Shown: one piece after another, positions 18,852 to 27,029 of the stretch
Layout of the letters: every line of letters begins with the position of its first letter
How positions within the stretch are numbered: position 1 is the stretch's first letter
From: Chloracidobacterium sp. N
Lineage (GTDB): Bacteria > Acidobacteriota > Blastocatellia > Chloracidobacteriales > Chloracidobacteriaceae
DNA length: 64,000 bases
Assembly (NCBI RefSeq): GCF_018304765.1
Contig: NZ_CP072642.1
Coordinates: forward strand, 2,323,819-2,387,818
Reading direction: 5' to 3'
Program-made: the position numbers and the translations under genes
Notes under the pieces: generated by a model
What the model was told of the DNA's origin: nothing
The model's database searches: none
What the model saw: the letters and a program-made list of their open reading frames with translations, nothing else

Positions 18852-19007
18852 TTATGGGGCAAGGAAGCTGGCACTGAAAGCTTCCAGCACACGCAGCCCC
18901 TGGATTTGCTTTTCCAGGTGATCGAAGGCCTTGAGTTCGGGTTCAACAAAGACTTTTTTGGCCGGCATCGAATCGGTTGGAACCGTTTTGGTTTCAAGTG
19001 TGTTCAT
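18852..19007 (-). CDS. Putative RiPP precursor peptide, 51 aa
   Basis: A short gene read from the sequence, with a strong ribosome site (AGGAG, eight bases before ATG 19007) and a terminator right after it. The 51-residue product starts MNTLETKTVPTDSMPAKK and has VFVEPELKAF at 19-28 and a hydrophobic tail, GLRVLEAFSASFLAP, at 37-51. The F-x2-P-x-L pattern (Phe20, Pro23, Leu25) matches the Y-x2-P-x-L leader motif bound by RRE proteins in lasso-peptide precursors. A possible core starts at Gly37, with Glu42 as the only acidic residue in it. There is no Cys or Thr in the tail; Ser45 and Ser47 could be kinase targets. It lies between the B2-type protease and the HPrK-like gene. Precursor identity is inferred from context and motif. 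Confidence 0.78.
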   Translation of the reverse strand: MNTLETKTVPTDSMPAKKVFVEPELKAFDHLEKQIQGLRVLEAFSASFLAP

Positions 19008-19028
19008 CGTATGACTCCTGAAAATCTC

Positions 19029-19049
19029 GGGTTAGGGGGGTTAGGGGGG
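19029..19049 (+). repeat. TTAGGGGGG tandem, G-quadruplex-capable tract
   Basis: Three G-runs (3, 6 and 6 bases) separated by TTA lie in the 42-base gap between the B2 gene's stop and the precursor's ribosome site. The G-rich strand is the template strand for the peptide gene. It may form a quadruplex that affects transcription or processing, or it may be a slippage product. Confidence 0.7.
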
Positions 19050-19511
19050 TTACGTGGTCAACCCGGGCATCCGGTGACGAAACATCACGCGGAAGCACTC
19101 ACCCAGGTTGTGCGTCTCAAGCAATGGCTGTCCATTGACTTCAATCCAGCAATGAAGTGCCGGACGCCCAAGGCTGTCCAGGGAGCCAGCACCCAATACC
19201 AATGAAACATCTGTCCGCTGTTGACGACGTAGCATAGCATAAATCACCAGCGAGCGCAGCAGACATTCACCCATACCAAAACGCGGCAGACGACGTACGA
19301 TGGCGCGCGCCGTCTGCGCTATTGCCTCCGGGGGTACGGACCCCGCCGAAGCACGAACCGGCAGCCGATCCAGGTGGTCAAGCACTTCCGGCAAGGGCTT
19401 CCATCGTACCCGAAGCCACAGCCAACCGGACCACAGCAGACAGTCCACAATCCTGCCCAAAGGATGCTGCCGCCACACGAAAAAGGAAGGCTTTCCGACG
19501 TCAACCCACAA
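19050..19511 (-). CDS. Lasso-peptide-B2-type transglutaminase-like protease
   Basis: A 153-residue protein with the B2 (transglutaminase-like) signature: an N-terminal helix (VDCLLWSGWLWLRVRWKPL), the catalytic Cys83 in FGMGECLLRSLVIYAMLRR, and His120 in ALHCWIEVNGQPLLETH. B2 proteins cut the leader from lasso precursors, guided by an RRE partner. The usual third catalytic residue is an Asp shortly after the His; here Asn126/Glu124 occupy that zone, so the triad may be altered. The only start at the conserved N-terminus is TTG (19511), with a weak ribosome site. It is directly upstream of the precursor gene, and the PqqD protein in the same cluster can supply the RRE. Confidence 0.83.
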   Translation of the reverse strand: MWVDVGKPSFFVWRQHPLGRIVDCLLWSGWLWLRVRWKPLPEVLDHLDRLPVRASAGSVPPEAIAQTARAIVRRLPRFGMGECLLRSLVIYAMLRRQQRTDVSLVLGAGSLDSLGRPALHCWIEVNGQPLLETHNLGECFRVMFRHRMPGLTT

Positions 19512-19546
19512 GATGCAGCAACCGCTTGACTTAACGCAGATGAAAG

Positions 19547-19602
19547 GGCTTGCCTGTAGCCCTCACCCTACAAACCTCAACCATCAGGTGCAAGCCTTTT
19601 TT
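19547..19602. other. Candidate hairpin between ATP-grasp and B2 genes
   Basis: The arms GGCTTGCCTG (19547-19556) and CAGGTGCAAGCC (19585-19596) can pair with a bulge around a 28-base loop. The plus strand then reads TTTTTT. No plus-strand gene lies upstream, so a terminator role is doubtful; it could be an RNA structure in the minus-strand leader of the B2 gene. Confidence 0.35.
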
Positions 19603-19657
19603 CGGGCGCATGCGGGTTTCAGGACAGTCTGCCTCCCGATTCCCTCCTGGCTGGCCA

Positions 19658-20875
19658 TTACTCCGGCCGCTCCAGGGGCGGCACGACGGCGCAGTAATCC
19701 CGCTCAAAACGCGCCGTGTAGTCACGCAGCAGTTCCGTCACCCGCTCGTGGCGGTCAGAGCGCACAACCAGTCCAACGTGATACCGTTTCTTGACCCGGT
19801 ACACAATTTCCGGGTCGGTAAACGAGGACGTGTCCGGGTACTCCTGACGTGCCAGGGAAAGGGCGACACCACCGTATTCCTGGCGCGTCGGCGGCAGGAC
19901 ATAGGGAACCTCCCCACGCCCCAGCTCAATTTTCGCCCACTCCGCCCAGATGTTGACTCCGCTGGCGGCCTCAAGCGCCTCGGCAATGTAGGCGCCGCCC
20001 ACCCGACTGGCAATTTCCAGAAAATAAAACTCGCCGTCTTCGGCACTCTTGATGAACTCGGCATGCGTCGCACCACGCCGCATCCGCAAGCCGGTAATGA
20101 GCTTGCGGTTGATGTCCAGCAGGGCAGCCCGCTCCGGGCTGTCGTAGGGCAGGGTTTGGGTGGTGAAAACCCCACCATCGTGCGCCACGCTCATCGGTGG
20201 CCGCCCATACCGGTTCACCCCGGCAAAGACGACCTCTCCGTTTTCGACCAGTGAATCCACGTGGTACACATCCCCGGCAACAAATCGCTCCAGGACATAG
20301 TTGCTCGACCGCTCGCTGAGACGGTCGCGGGCATCCAGATAGTCAATCGTGCGCCAGACCTGCTCGCTGTCGTAGAGCTTCTTGATGCCAATGGCCGAGA
20401 CATCCGAGCGCGGTTTCATCACCCAGGGCGGCGGGACGCGCTTCATGTAGTCTTCCAGGTCCTGGTAGTTGAGCACGTGAACGAAGTCCGGCACCCGCAC
20501 GCCAGCCTGCTGTGCTTCGATGCGCATGGCAAGTTTGTCGCGGAAGTGCCGCGCCGTCGTGCTGCCCATGCCCGGCAGGCGCAGGTGTTCCCGGATGAGC
20601 GCTGCCGTCAACACGTCGAGTTCCTCCAGCGCCACGACCGTGTGCAGCTTGCGGGGACGTGCCAACTGCGCCACGGTGTAGATGAACAACTCCGGCGTGG
20701 CATCATTCGGCAGAGGGATCAACTCGTCGAGACTTTCAAACGGCCAGTCCTCGTGGCGAAACTTCTCTTTCGTCACCAGGACGACCCGGCATCCCTGGCG
20801 CTTGACTTCGCGCAGGAATTCGACGCCTTTGAAATAACTCGCCAAACAGACAACAGTTCGCTCGTGACTCGTCAT
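19658..20875 (-). CDS. ATP-grasp carboxylate-amine/thiol ligase-like protein
   Basis: A 405-residue ATP-grasp protein. The N-domain starts RTVVCLASYFKGVEFLRE. The central ATP-binding blocks are PPPWVMKPRSDVSAIGIKK, NYVLERFVAGDVYHVDSLV and the metal site GEFYFLEIASRVGGAYIAE. The family joins a carboxylate to an amine or thiol through an acyl-phosphate; the substrate is unknown. It is 146 bases upstream of, and co-oriented with, the B2 protease, so it may be the amide-forming enzyme of the RiPP cluster, which lacks a lasso cyclase. It could equally be an unrelated amino-acid ligase. No RiPP-specific domain is visible in it. Confidence 0.85.
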   Translation of the reverse strand: MTSHERTVVCLASYFKGVEFLREVKRQGCRVVLVTKEKFRHEDWPFESLDELIPLPNDATPELFIYTVAQLARPRKLHTVVALEELDVLTAALIREHLRLPGMGSTTARHFRDKLAMRIEAQQAGVRVPDFVHVLNYQDLEDYMKRVPPPWVMKPRSDVSAIGIKKLYDSEQVWRTIDYLDARDRLSERSSNYVLERFVAGDVYHVDSLVENGEVVFAGVNRYGRPPMSVAHDGGVFTTQTLPYDSPERAALLDINRKLITGLRMRRGATHAEFIKSAEDGEFYFLEIASRVGGAYIAEALEAASGVNIWAEWAKIELGRGEVPYVLPPTRQEYGGVALSLARQEYPDTSSFTDPEIVYRVKKRYHVGLVVRSDRHERVTELLRDYTARFERDYCAVVPPLERPE

Positions 20876-21011
20876 GGGTTAGGCCCTGACCCCTTCTGAA
20901 GCTTGGGAAAGCAGCTTGAAATGGCAGCGTGTGACCGCAGGATAACCCGCCAACCCGGCCGCAGGCAATCGCCAACCTGATGCACTGTCCGGTGCAGACA
21001 CCGGTCGGTTG

Positions 21012-21959
21012 CTATGGGTTCTCCGGGGGATAGGGTTCAACCCGGAGCGTGCCGCGCGCTGTCATCAGTTGCAGTTCGGCGCCTCCGACCCCAAACCGCC
21101 CACGGGTGCGCAGCCCAAAGGGGCTGTCCGGTGGAATCTCCGCATCACGGTTGATGGGATAGCGAATGTCCAGCGGTGTACTGGCTGCCAGAGCAACATC
21201 AGCCGCAAAACCACGTGGCACGCTCAACACAATGTCCCCCACCCCTACCTGCAAATCCAACCCAGAACCGCGCCAGCTTCGTCCATTGAGTTCGACTCGC
21301 ACCGTGCCCGTCGCCAGCCTTCCGACGACCGTTCCGGCTACGCCGCTCAGCACAACCCGTCCGCGCTGCACGGTAAACACAATGCCGCCGTAGATGTCAG
21401 CCAACGACAGATCGCCGTCAAAAACGGCGATTTCCAGGTCCGTGTATTCCGGGACGACGACCTTGTAATCCATGCGGTAGGGCAGGCGCAGCAGCGGACT
21501 GGCCAGCCCTTCGGAGACCGCGCGGCGCTCCTTGCGGGACAGGTTTTTGACAGCCGGACCCAGGGACATGAGGTGCAAACGGACATCGCGGGTGTCAATC
21601 TGAAAGCCAATCCGTTCGGCCAGAGCGGCCAACTCGGCGGATGATGCGCCTTCCACGCGAATCGTCGCCTGAACCACGAGTTCCGCCCGCTTGCTGCCGG
21701 TAATCGTCAGACTGCCCTGCGGCGGCAGGGTGATTTTGAGCGCCCGGCCATACTCGAAGCGCATCTTCTGCTCGCGGACATATTCCTGAAAGAGACGCCC
21801 GTCGTCAGTTTTTCCTTCAGCCTTGAGCGTGGCAGTGGCCGGCGGCACGGTTGGCGACGGCGGCACTTGTTGCGCCAGTGCGCCTGTTTCGGGCCAAAGA
21901 AGCCAGACCAGACCAGCGCCGACCAGCCACAGCCGGCAGACCTTCCCGCCCGGCCTCAT
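21012..21959 (-). CDS. Secreted DUF4097-like putative adhesin
   Basis: A 315-residue protein with an N-terminal signal ([16 protein letters not shown], cut near GALAQQ). The rest is beta-rich with repeating turns ([53 protein letters not shown]), as in DUF4097 beta-helix/adhesin-like proteins. Its ATG overlaps the carA stop (21956-21959), an odd but clear coupling. Function is unknown; the family appears in envelope and stress operons. Confidence 0.78.
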   Translation of the reverse strand: MRPGGKVCRLWLVGAGLVWLLWPETGALAQQVPPSPTVPPATATLKAEGKTDDGRLFQEYVREQKMRFEYGRALKITLPPQGSLTITGSKRAELVVQATIRVEGASSAELAALAERIGFQIDTRDVRLHLMSLGPAVKNLSRKERRAVSEGLASPLLRLPYRMDYKVVVPEYTDLEIAVFDGDLSLADIYGGIVFTVQRGRVVLSGVAGTVVGRLATGTVRVELNGRSWRGSGLDLQVGVGDIVLSVPRGFAADVALAASTPLDIRYPINRDAEIPPDSPFGLRTRGRFGVGGAELQLMTARGTLRVEPYPPENP

Positions 21960-23077
21960 GCGGCCACCTCGGCCGGACGACTGGGCAACAGCGCCGTAAA
22001 CGCCTCGAACAGGTACGCCGCATCGTGCGGTCCCGGCGCAGCCTCCGGGTGGTACTGCACACAGAACACCGGCAGGTGGCGATGGCGGAAACCTTCGAGC
22101 GTACCGTCGTTGAGATTGATATGGGTCACTTCCAGTTCCTCCGGCAGACTTTCCGGGTCAACCGCAAAGCCGTGATTCTGCGAGGTGATTTCAACTTTGC
22201 CGGTCGTCAGGTTCTTGACCGGATGGTTGGCCCCACGATGCCCATACTTGAGTTTGAAGGTTCTGCCGCCAAACGCCAGCGCCAGCACCTGGTGTCCGAG
22301 GCAAATGCCGAAGGTGGGCAGGCGTTCCGCCAACAGGCGTACCTCGCGGGCAATATCGGCGAGTGGCTCCGGGTCACCAGGCCCGTTCGAGAGAAATACG
22401 CCATCCGGCTGCAGGCGCAACACCTCTTCGGACGTGGTGGTTGCCGGCACAACCGTGATGCGGCAGCCCAGCGCCGCAAGATGGCGCAGGATGTTGAACT
22501 TGACGCCGAAATCATACGCGACGACATGCCACCGTCGTCGTTGGTACTCCGTGGAGTCTTCAGCGGCAGCCAGCGGCCACGTGTAGGGTGCGGTGCAGGT
22601 CACGGTTTTTGCCAGAGCTGCCCCAACCATACCCGGCGCACCGGCCGCTTTGGCCACCAGGCGGGAGGCCTCGCGCTCAACCGTGGAGATGACGCCGCGC
22701 ATCGCCCCCCGCTCGCGGATGTGCTGCACCAGCGCCCGCGTGTCAATGCCCTCGATGCCGACAATCCCATGCCGCTTCAGGTAATCGCCCAGCGACTCCG
22801 TCGCCCGCCAGTTACTGACCACCGACGACAGTTCCCGCACGATGAAACCGGCCACGAAGGGTTGCCGTGACTCCACATCTTCGGGGTTGACACCGTAGTT
22901 GCCAATGTGCGGACAGGTCATCGTCACCAACTGTCCGGCGTAGGAAGGGTCGGTGAGCACTTCCTGGTAGCCCGTCATCGCCGTGTTGAACACGACTTCA
23001 CCCGTTGTCTCACCGGCGGCGCCGATGCTTTTCCCGTAGAACAGGCGCCCGTCTTCGAGCGCGAGGATGGCTTCCAC
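21956..23077 (-). CDS. carA: Carbamoyl-phosphate synthase small (glutaminase) subunit
   Basis: A 373-residue enzyme that releases ammonia from glutamine for carbamoyl phosphate, which feeds arginine and pyrimidine synthesis. It has the N-domain [36 protein letters not shown], the class I amidotransferase nucleophile in [17 protein letters not shown], and the catalytic His/Glu in [15 protein letters not shown]. The start is GTG at 23077, one base after the upstream stop. It belongs to a tight minus-strand run with hisD and DUF374. carB is not in the window. Confidence 0.97.
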   Translation of the reverse strand: MEAILALEDGRLFYGKSIGAAGETTGEVVFNTAMTGYQEVLTDPSYAGQLVTMTCPHIGNYGVNPEDVESRQPFVAGFIVRELSSVVSNWRATESLGDYLKRHGIVGIEGIDTRALVQHIRERGAMRGVISTVEREASRLVAKAAGAPGMVGAALAKTVTCTAPYTWPLAAAEDSTEYQRRRWHVVAYDFGVKFNILRHLAALGCRITVVPATTTSEEVLRLQPDGVFLSNGPGDPEPLADIAREVRLLAERLPTFGICLGHQVLALAFGGRTFKLKYGHRGANHPVKNLTTGKVEITSQNHGFAVDPESLPEELEVTHINLNDGTLEGFRHRHLPVFCVQYHPEAAPGPHDAAYLFEAFTALLPSRPAEVAA

Positions 23078-23078
23078 G

Positions 23079-23834
23079 TCAATCCGTCTCCACGTTTGAG
23101 GCTGTTTCCGCCGCAGCGGTTGGGGATGAGTCTAGCACGTGCCGGTCAGAGGGCAGCGCGCCTGCCCTGCGTTGTGAGGACCTGCGTTGTGAGGGATGTT
23201 CTGTTTCCCACCGGTGCAGCAGGGTGTCCAGCTCCGCCTGCAACCGGGCCGTTGCGGCGGCAATGTCTTCCGCCGTCGCGCCCCGCCGCACCCAAATCGG
23301 TTGCCCGTAAAACACATGCCCGACCGTGAAGGGCTTGGGAACCCGGAAGGCATCCCAGGTGTTCAGCGTCCAGTGGTGTTCTGTCACGATACAGACCGGC
23401 TGGATGGGCGCGCCGCTCAAGCTGGCCAGCATCGCCGCCCCGTCTTTGGCGCGGTAGCGCGGCCCTTTGGGACCGTCAATGGTGAAGGCCGCATCGGCTC
23501 CCTGCCGAATGGCTTTGACCATGGCTTTGAGCGCCGTCACGCTGCCCCGCGTCGCCGATCCCCGCGCCGCCCCAAAGCCGAAACGCCGGATGACCTCGGC
23601 AATGATGTCCCCATCCCGGCTCTGTGAGGTCATCACCACAATGCCACGTCGCTGAAAAAACAGCGTCGCGGCCAGAATCTGGTTGTGCCAGAAGGTGTAG
23701 ATGATGGGTGTCGTCGGAGGCAGATGGCCGTGCAGCGGGTCGGGCAGGTCGCGCAGGTTGGACGTATCCAGGCGTATCGTCCACCCCAGAATCCGCAGGA
23801 CAAGCGTTGCCAGTCCGGCCCACCACCGTGTCAT
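23079..23834 (-). CDS. DUF374 lysophospholipid-acyltransferase-like protein
   Basis: A 251-residue protein of the DUF374 group, related to lipid A lauroyl/myristoyl-type and glycerol-phosphate acyltransferases. Conserved blocks are [17 protein letters not shown] (the HxxxxE/H-like site), [45 protein letters not shown] and GAPIQPVCI. It probably acylates an envelope lipid at the inner membrane. Its ATG overlaps the hisD stop (ATGA, 23831-23834). The C-terminal tail after residue 215 is low complexity and includes a duplicated SQRR coming from a 15-base tandem repeat. Confidence 0.88.
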   Translation of the reverse strand: MTRWWAGLATLVLRILGWTIRLDTSNLRDLPDPLHGHLPPTTPIIYTFWHNQILAATLFFQRRGIVVMTSQSRDGDIIAEVIRRFGFGAARGSATRGSVTALKAMVKAIRQGADAAFTIDGPKGPRYRAKDGAAMLASLSGAPIQPVCIVTEHHWTLNTWDAFRVPKPFTVGHVFYGQPIWVRRGATAEDIAAATARLQAELDTLLHRWETEHPSQRRSSQRRAGALPSDRHVLDSSPTAAAETASNVETD

Positions 23835-25225
23835 GGCTCGTCGTTCGAGGCAGTCTCCGGCGGTGACTCCACGGCCAGAAGGTTCTGTTTGCTTTCGGTC
23901 AGTGGATTGGTCGTCGGGGCCAGGGGGCCGCTGTGGCGCTCCATCCGCAGGCGAATCGAGCGCGCATGCCCGTCCAGACCTTCGGCCTCAGCCAGGCACG
24001 TTATCATGTCGGCCGTTTTGACCAACCGCCCCATCGTGTAGCGGATGAGGTTTGTCCGCCGCACAAAGTCATACACGCCCAGCGGGGAGAAAAAGCGCGC
24101 CGTGCCGCCCGTCGGCAGCACATGGCTCGGCCCGGCAAAGTAGTCCCCCACGGCCTCCGCCGAGGCAGCGCCGATGAAAACCGCGCCGGCAAAGGTGATG
24201 TCCTCAGCCAAACGCTCTGGCTCAGCGGTCATGACCCCGACGTGTTCCGGCGCCATCCGGTTGACGAGCCGGACGGCCTCAGACAGGGACGCCACCAGGA
24301 AAATCGCCCCGAACCGCTCCAGCGCCGCCTCAACAACTTCCCGCCGCGAAAGGGTTGCTGCCTGATAGGCAAGCTGCTCAGCTACGGCCATGGCCAGCGT
24401 TTCGCTTGTGGTGACACAAACGGCTGCCGCCAGTTCGTCATGCTCGGCCTGCGCCAGCATATCGGCCGCCACGAGCACCGGGTCAGCCGTATCGTCGGCA
24501 ATGATCACCACCTCGCTCGGTCCGGCAATGGCATCCACATCCACGATGCCGTACACCTGCCGTTTGGCCTCGGCTACATACCGGTTGCCCGGCCCGACAA
24601 TCTTGGACACCCGCGGAATGCTTTCCGTGCCGTATGCCAGAGCCGCAATCGCCTGCGCACCGCCAACGGTATAGACCTCGCTGATGCCGGCTTCGATGAG
24701 CGCCGCGGCCAGCACCGGCTGGGTCAGAAAGGACTTGGCCGGGGTGACGGCCACCAACCGGGGGACGCCCGCGACCTGCGCCGGGACGGCCGTCATCAGA
24801 ACCGTCGAAGGATAGGCCGCCTGCCCACCGGGCACGTAGAGCCCCACCGCGTCCAGCGGCTGGATGCGGTGAATGAGCTGGACGCCATCCGCCTGCTCCA
24901 TCATCCGCGTGTATTCGCGCTGGAGTTCGTGGAAGTGGCGAATGTTGCCGGCGGCCACCCGCAGCGCCGTCCGTACTTCCGCTGACACCTGCCCGGCCAG
25001 CTTTTCGAGCAGGGCCGGTTCGACCCGCACGTTCTGCACCGACAGGGACACGCCGTCGAACTTCTCCGTCAGCGCGAACAACCCGTCATCGCCCGTCTCC
25101 CGTACCAACTGGAGGATGTCAGATACGGTACGGACCACATCCGGGTCGGCCACCAGCGTGTGGCGCTTGAGAATGGTGGCGAGGCGGGCCTGCCCCGCCG
25201 CCTCATCGAGACGAAAAACCTGCAT
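23831..25225 (-). CDS. hisD: Histidinol dehydrogenase
   Basis: A 464-residue zinc enzyme for the last two steps of histidine synthesis (histidinol to histidine, NAD-dependent). Seen are VGLYVPGGQAAYPSTVLM, TVGGAQAIAALAYGT, KIVGPGNRYVAEAKRQVYG, DAIAGPSEVVIIADD, AEHDELAAAVCVT and EHVGVMTAEPERL, with the C-terminal HVLPTGGTARFFSPLGVYDF. An extra 30-residue tail follows (SGPLAPTTNPLTE). No other his gene is near; it lies between tatC and the DUF374 gene, ten bases after tatC. Confidence 0.97.
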   Translation of the reverse strand: MQVFRLDEAAGQARLATILKRHTLVADPDVVRTVSDILQLVRETGDDGLFALTEKFDGVSLSVQNVRVEPALLEKLAGQVSAEVRTALRVAAGNIRHFHELQREYTRMMEQADGVQLIHRIQPLDAVGLYVPGGQAAYPSTVLMTAVPAQVAGVPRLVAVTPAKSFLTQPVLAAALIEAGISEVYTVGGAQAIAALAYGTESIPRVSKIVGPGNRYVAEAKRQVYGIVDVDAIAGPSEVVIIADDTADPVLVAADMLAQAEHDELAAAVCVTTSETLAMAVAEQLAYQAATLSRREVVEAALERFGAIFLVASLSEAVRLVNRMAPEHVGVMTAEPERLAEDITFAGAVFIGAASAEAVGDYFAGPSHVLPTGGTARFFSPLGVYDFVRRTNLIRYTMGRLVKTADMITCLAEAEGLDGHARSIRLRMERHSGPLAPTTNPLTESKQNLLAVESPPETASNDEP

Positions 25226-25235
25226 AAGCTTTGGA

Positions 25236-26342
25236 CTATCCTACGGAACGAAGTTCTTCGCCGGTCTCTGCGGCCGGAGCGCTTGCATCCGCTTCACGCG
25301 GCCGTCCGAACACATAGGCAATCCCCACACTCAGGAAGTACAGCGCCAGCATCGGAACGGCAAAGATCATCATGTTGGGAATATCCGAGGTTGGCGAGAT
25401 GATAGCCGCCAGAACCAGGATGATCATCACCGCCAGCCGCCAGATGCGGAGCAGAAACCCGGCCGTCACCAACCCAAGACGCGCCAGCACAAAGACGACT
25501 GTTGGTAACTCAAAGACAATGCCCAGGCCAAGCACGATGGTGATGATGAGGTCGAAGTATTCATTGACTTCAATCATCGGCTGGAAGTCCTTGGCCGTGC
25601 CCAGCAGAAACAGACACGCCTGGGGAAAGGCAATGTAGTACCCAAAGGCCGCGCCGAGCAGGAAAAAGCCGGTCCCCAACACCAGCACCGGATACACATA
25701 GGCGCGCTCGTGCCGGTAGAGTCCGGGCGCAACGAAGGCATAGAGCTGGTAGAGCGCAAACGGGATGGAAAAGAAAATGGCCGCGTAAAAGGCTACCTTG
25801 ATATACAGGTTGAACGCCCCCTGCACGGTATGCACCACCAACTGCCCCAGCGGATCAGGCGCAGCCGCCAGCAGTTCCGCCGAAGGCAGGGCAAAGCCCT
25901 CCGGCACGACCCGCTGCTGGATGACGAGCGTCTGGGCGGTTTCCAGGCGGCGTTTCCCCTGGGCATCCCGCGCAATTCGCGCTGGCACGGCCGTTCCCGG
26001 CGGCACGGTCAGCCCATCAATGGCGACGCCGGCCCCAAAGACATACGTCACCTGGGCGCCATCAGGTAAGTCAGACAGGCTTGGCAGTGGGGCACTGGTT
26101 CTGACCTGCGCCAGCCGCGAGGCCCGCAGGGCTTCCGCCACGGGCTTGGCCAGAAAGCCATAGATGACATCGGCAAAGCCCCAGCACACGATGAAGGCAA
26201 TGGCAATGAACGCCACGACATAGAACACCCGCCGCCGGAGTTCGTCCAGATGGTCGAGAAAACCCATCGTGGCGGCAGCTTCCTCTTCTTCAGGCGGCCC
26301 GGCAAAAGGCTCGTCGGGTCTGATTTTTGGTTCATCCGCCAT
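25236..26342 (-). CDS. tatC: Sec-independent translocase TatC with enlarged first periplasmic loop
   Basis: A 368-residue TatC. The family start MGFLDHLDELRRRVFYVV precedes helix 1. The Arg/Glu-containing helix blocks FSIPFALYQLYAFVAPGLYRHER, FQPMIEVNEYFDLIITIVLG and FELPTVVFVLARLGLV are clear. TatC is usually about 250 residues. Here roughly 90 extra residues lie in the first periplasmic loop between helix 1 and helix 2 (about 65-160), including VTYVFGAGVAIDGLTVPPG, and a 25-residue acidic N-tail is added. The insertion could bind a partner or substrate. tatB lies 50 bases upstream. I chose the start MADEPKIRP (26342). Confidence 0.95.
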   Translation of the reverse strand: MADEPKIRPDEPFAGPPEEEEAAATMGFLDHLDELRRRVFYVVAFIAIAFIVCWGFADVIYGFLAKPVAEALRASRLAQVRTSAPLPSLSDLPDGAQVTYVFGAGVAIDGLTVPPGTAVPARIARDAQGKRRLETAQTLVIQQRVVPEGFALPSAELLAAAPDPLGQLVVHTVQGAFNLYIKVAFYAAIFFSIPFALYQLYAFVAPGLYRHERAYVYPVLVLGTGFFLLGAAFGYYIAFPQACLFLLGTAKDFQPMIEVNEYFDLIITIVLGLGIVFELPTVVFVLARLGLVTAGFLLRIWRLAVMIILVLAAIISPTSDIPNMMIFAVPMLALYFLSVGIAYVFGRPREADASAPAAETGEELRSVG

Positions 26343-26392
26343 GGCACACACCCTGAATACGGCGGCAAGCGCCTGCACGCCGACCGCCAGCC

Positions 26393-26926
26393 CTAGCCTT
26401 CATAGCCAATGGCCTCGATGGCTTCCACTCCCCCCGGACGGGGAACGAACACCGGACCGGGAAACGCCGCGTCGGCCGGAGTCTCCACGGGCCGGGAATC
26501 CGGAGCCGAAACCGGGGCCGGGGATGCTGGCGGCGTTTCCGCCACCTCCACCGCCGGCGATGCCTCGGTGAGTGCCGCAGCGGGCGGCAGGGCTGACGAT
26601 GTGGCCGCCGGGCGGATGGATGCGCGGGACAGGGCCCCTTCGGCCGGCATGACTTCCGGCACGACCTCAGCCTCGGCCGCAGACGGAGCGGCAAGGTCAG
26701 CCGAAAGGTCCGGCAGCTTCACGTCCGATGCCAAATCCTTGGCCAGACGCGACCGCTCGCTTTCGACTTCCGCTTCCCAGGTCTGTTTGAAATCGTCGGC
26801 AGCCCGGCGCAACTGCGCCATGATTTCTCCCAGCCGACGACCAATCTCTGGAAGCTGGCGGGGGCCAAAAATGAAAAACCCAACGAGAAAGATGAAAATG
26901 AGTTCTGGCGTGCCGATTCCAAACAT
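26393..26926 (-). CDS. tatB: Twin-arginine translocase TatA/TatB-family protein
   Basis: A 177-residue protein with one N-terminal helix (GTPELIFIFLVGFFIFG), then the hinge GPRQLPEIGRRLGE and an amphipathic helix (IMAQLRRAADDFKQTWEAE). The remaining 110 residues are Ala/Pro/Glu-rich and probably disordered. The PELIFI...LPEIGR pattern and the length fit TatB better than TatA, but the two are not always separable. It is first in a run leading into tatC. Confidence 0.88.
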   Translation of the reverse strand: MFGIGTPELIFIFLVGFFIFGPRQLPEIGRRLGEIMAQLRRAADDFKQTWEAEVESERSRLAKDLASDVKLPDLSADLAAPSAAEAEVVPEVMPAEGALSRASIRPAATSSALPPAAALTEASPAVEVAETPPASPAPVSAPDSRPVETPADAAFPGPVFVPRPGGVEAIEAIGYEG

Positions 26927-27029
26927 CGTGTCCGTTGACGCTCCCGGCCGCGGCGGCGGCGCGTTTCCTCACTTTACCGGAGAAACCCACGCAACGCATC
27001 CTCCGGCTGGCAGACCAGCGCGGCGGGGT

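Noticed and set aside
19029-19049. Telomere-like TTAGGG repeat as a replicon end
   Set aside because: It is a two-unit tandem inside a gene cluster, not a chromosome end; listed only as a G-rich tract.
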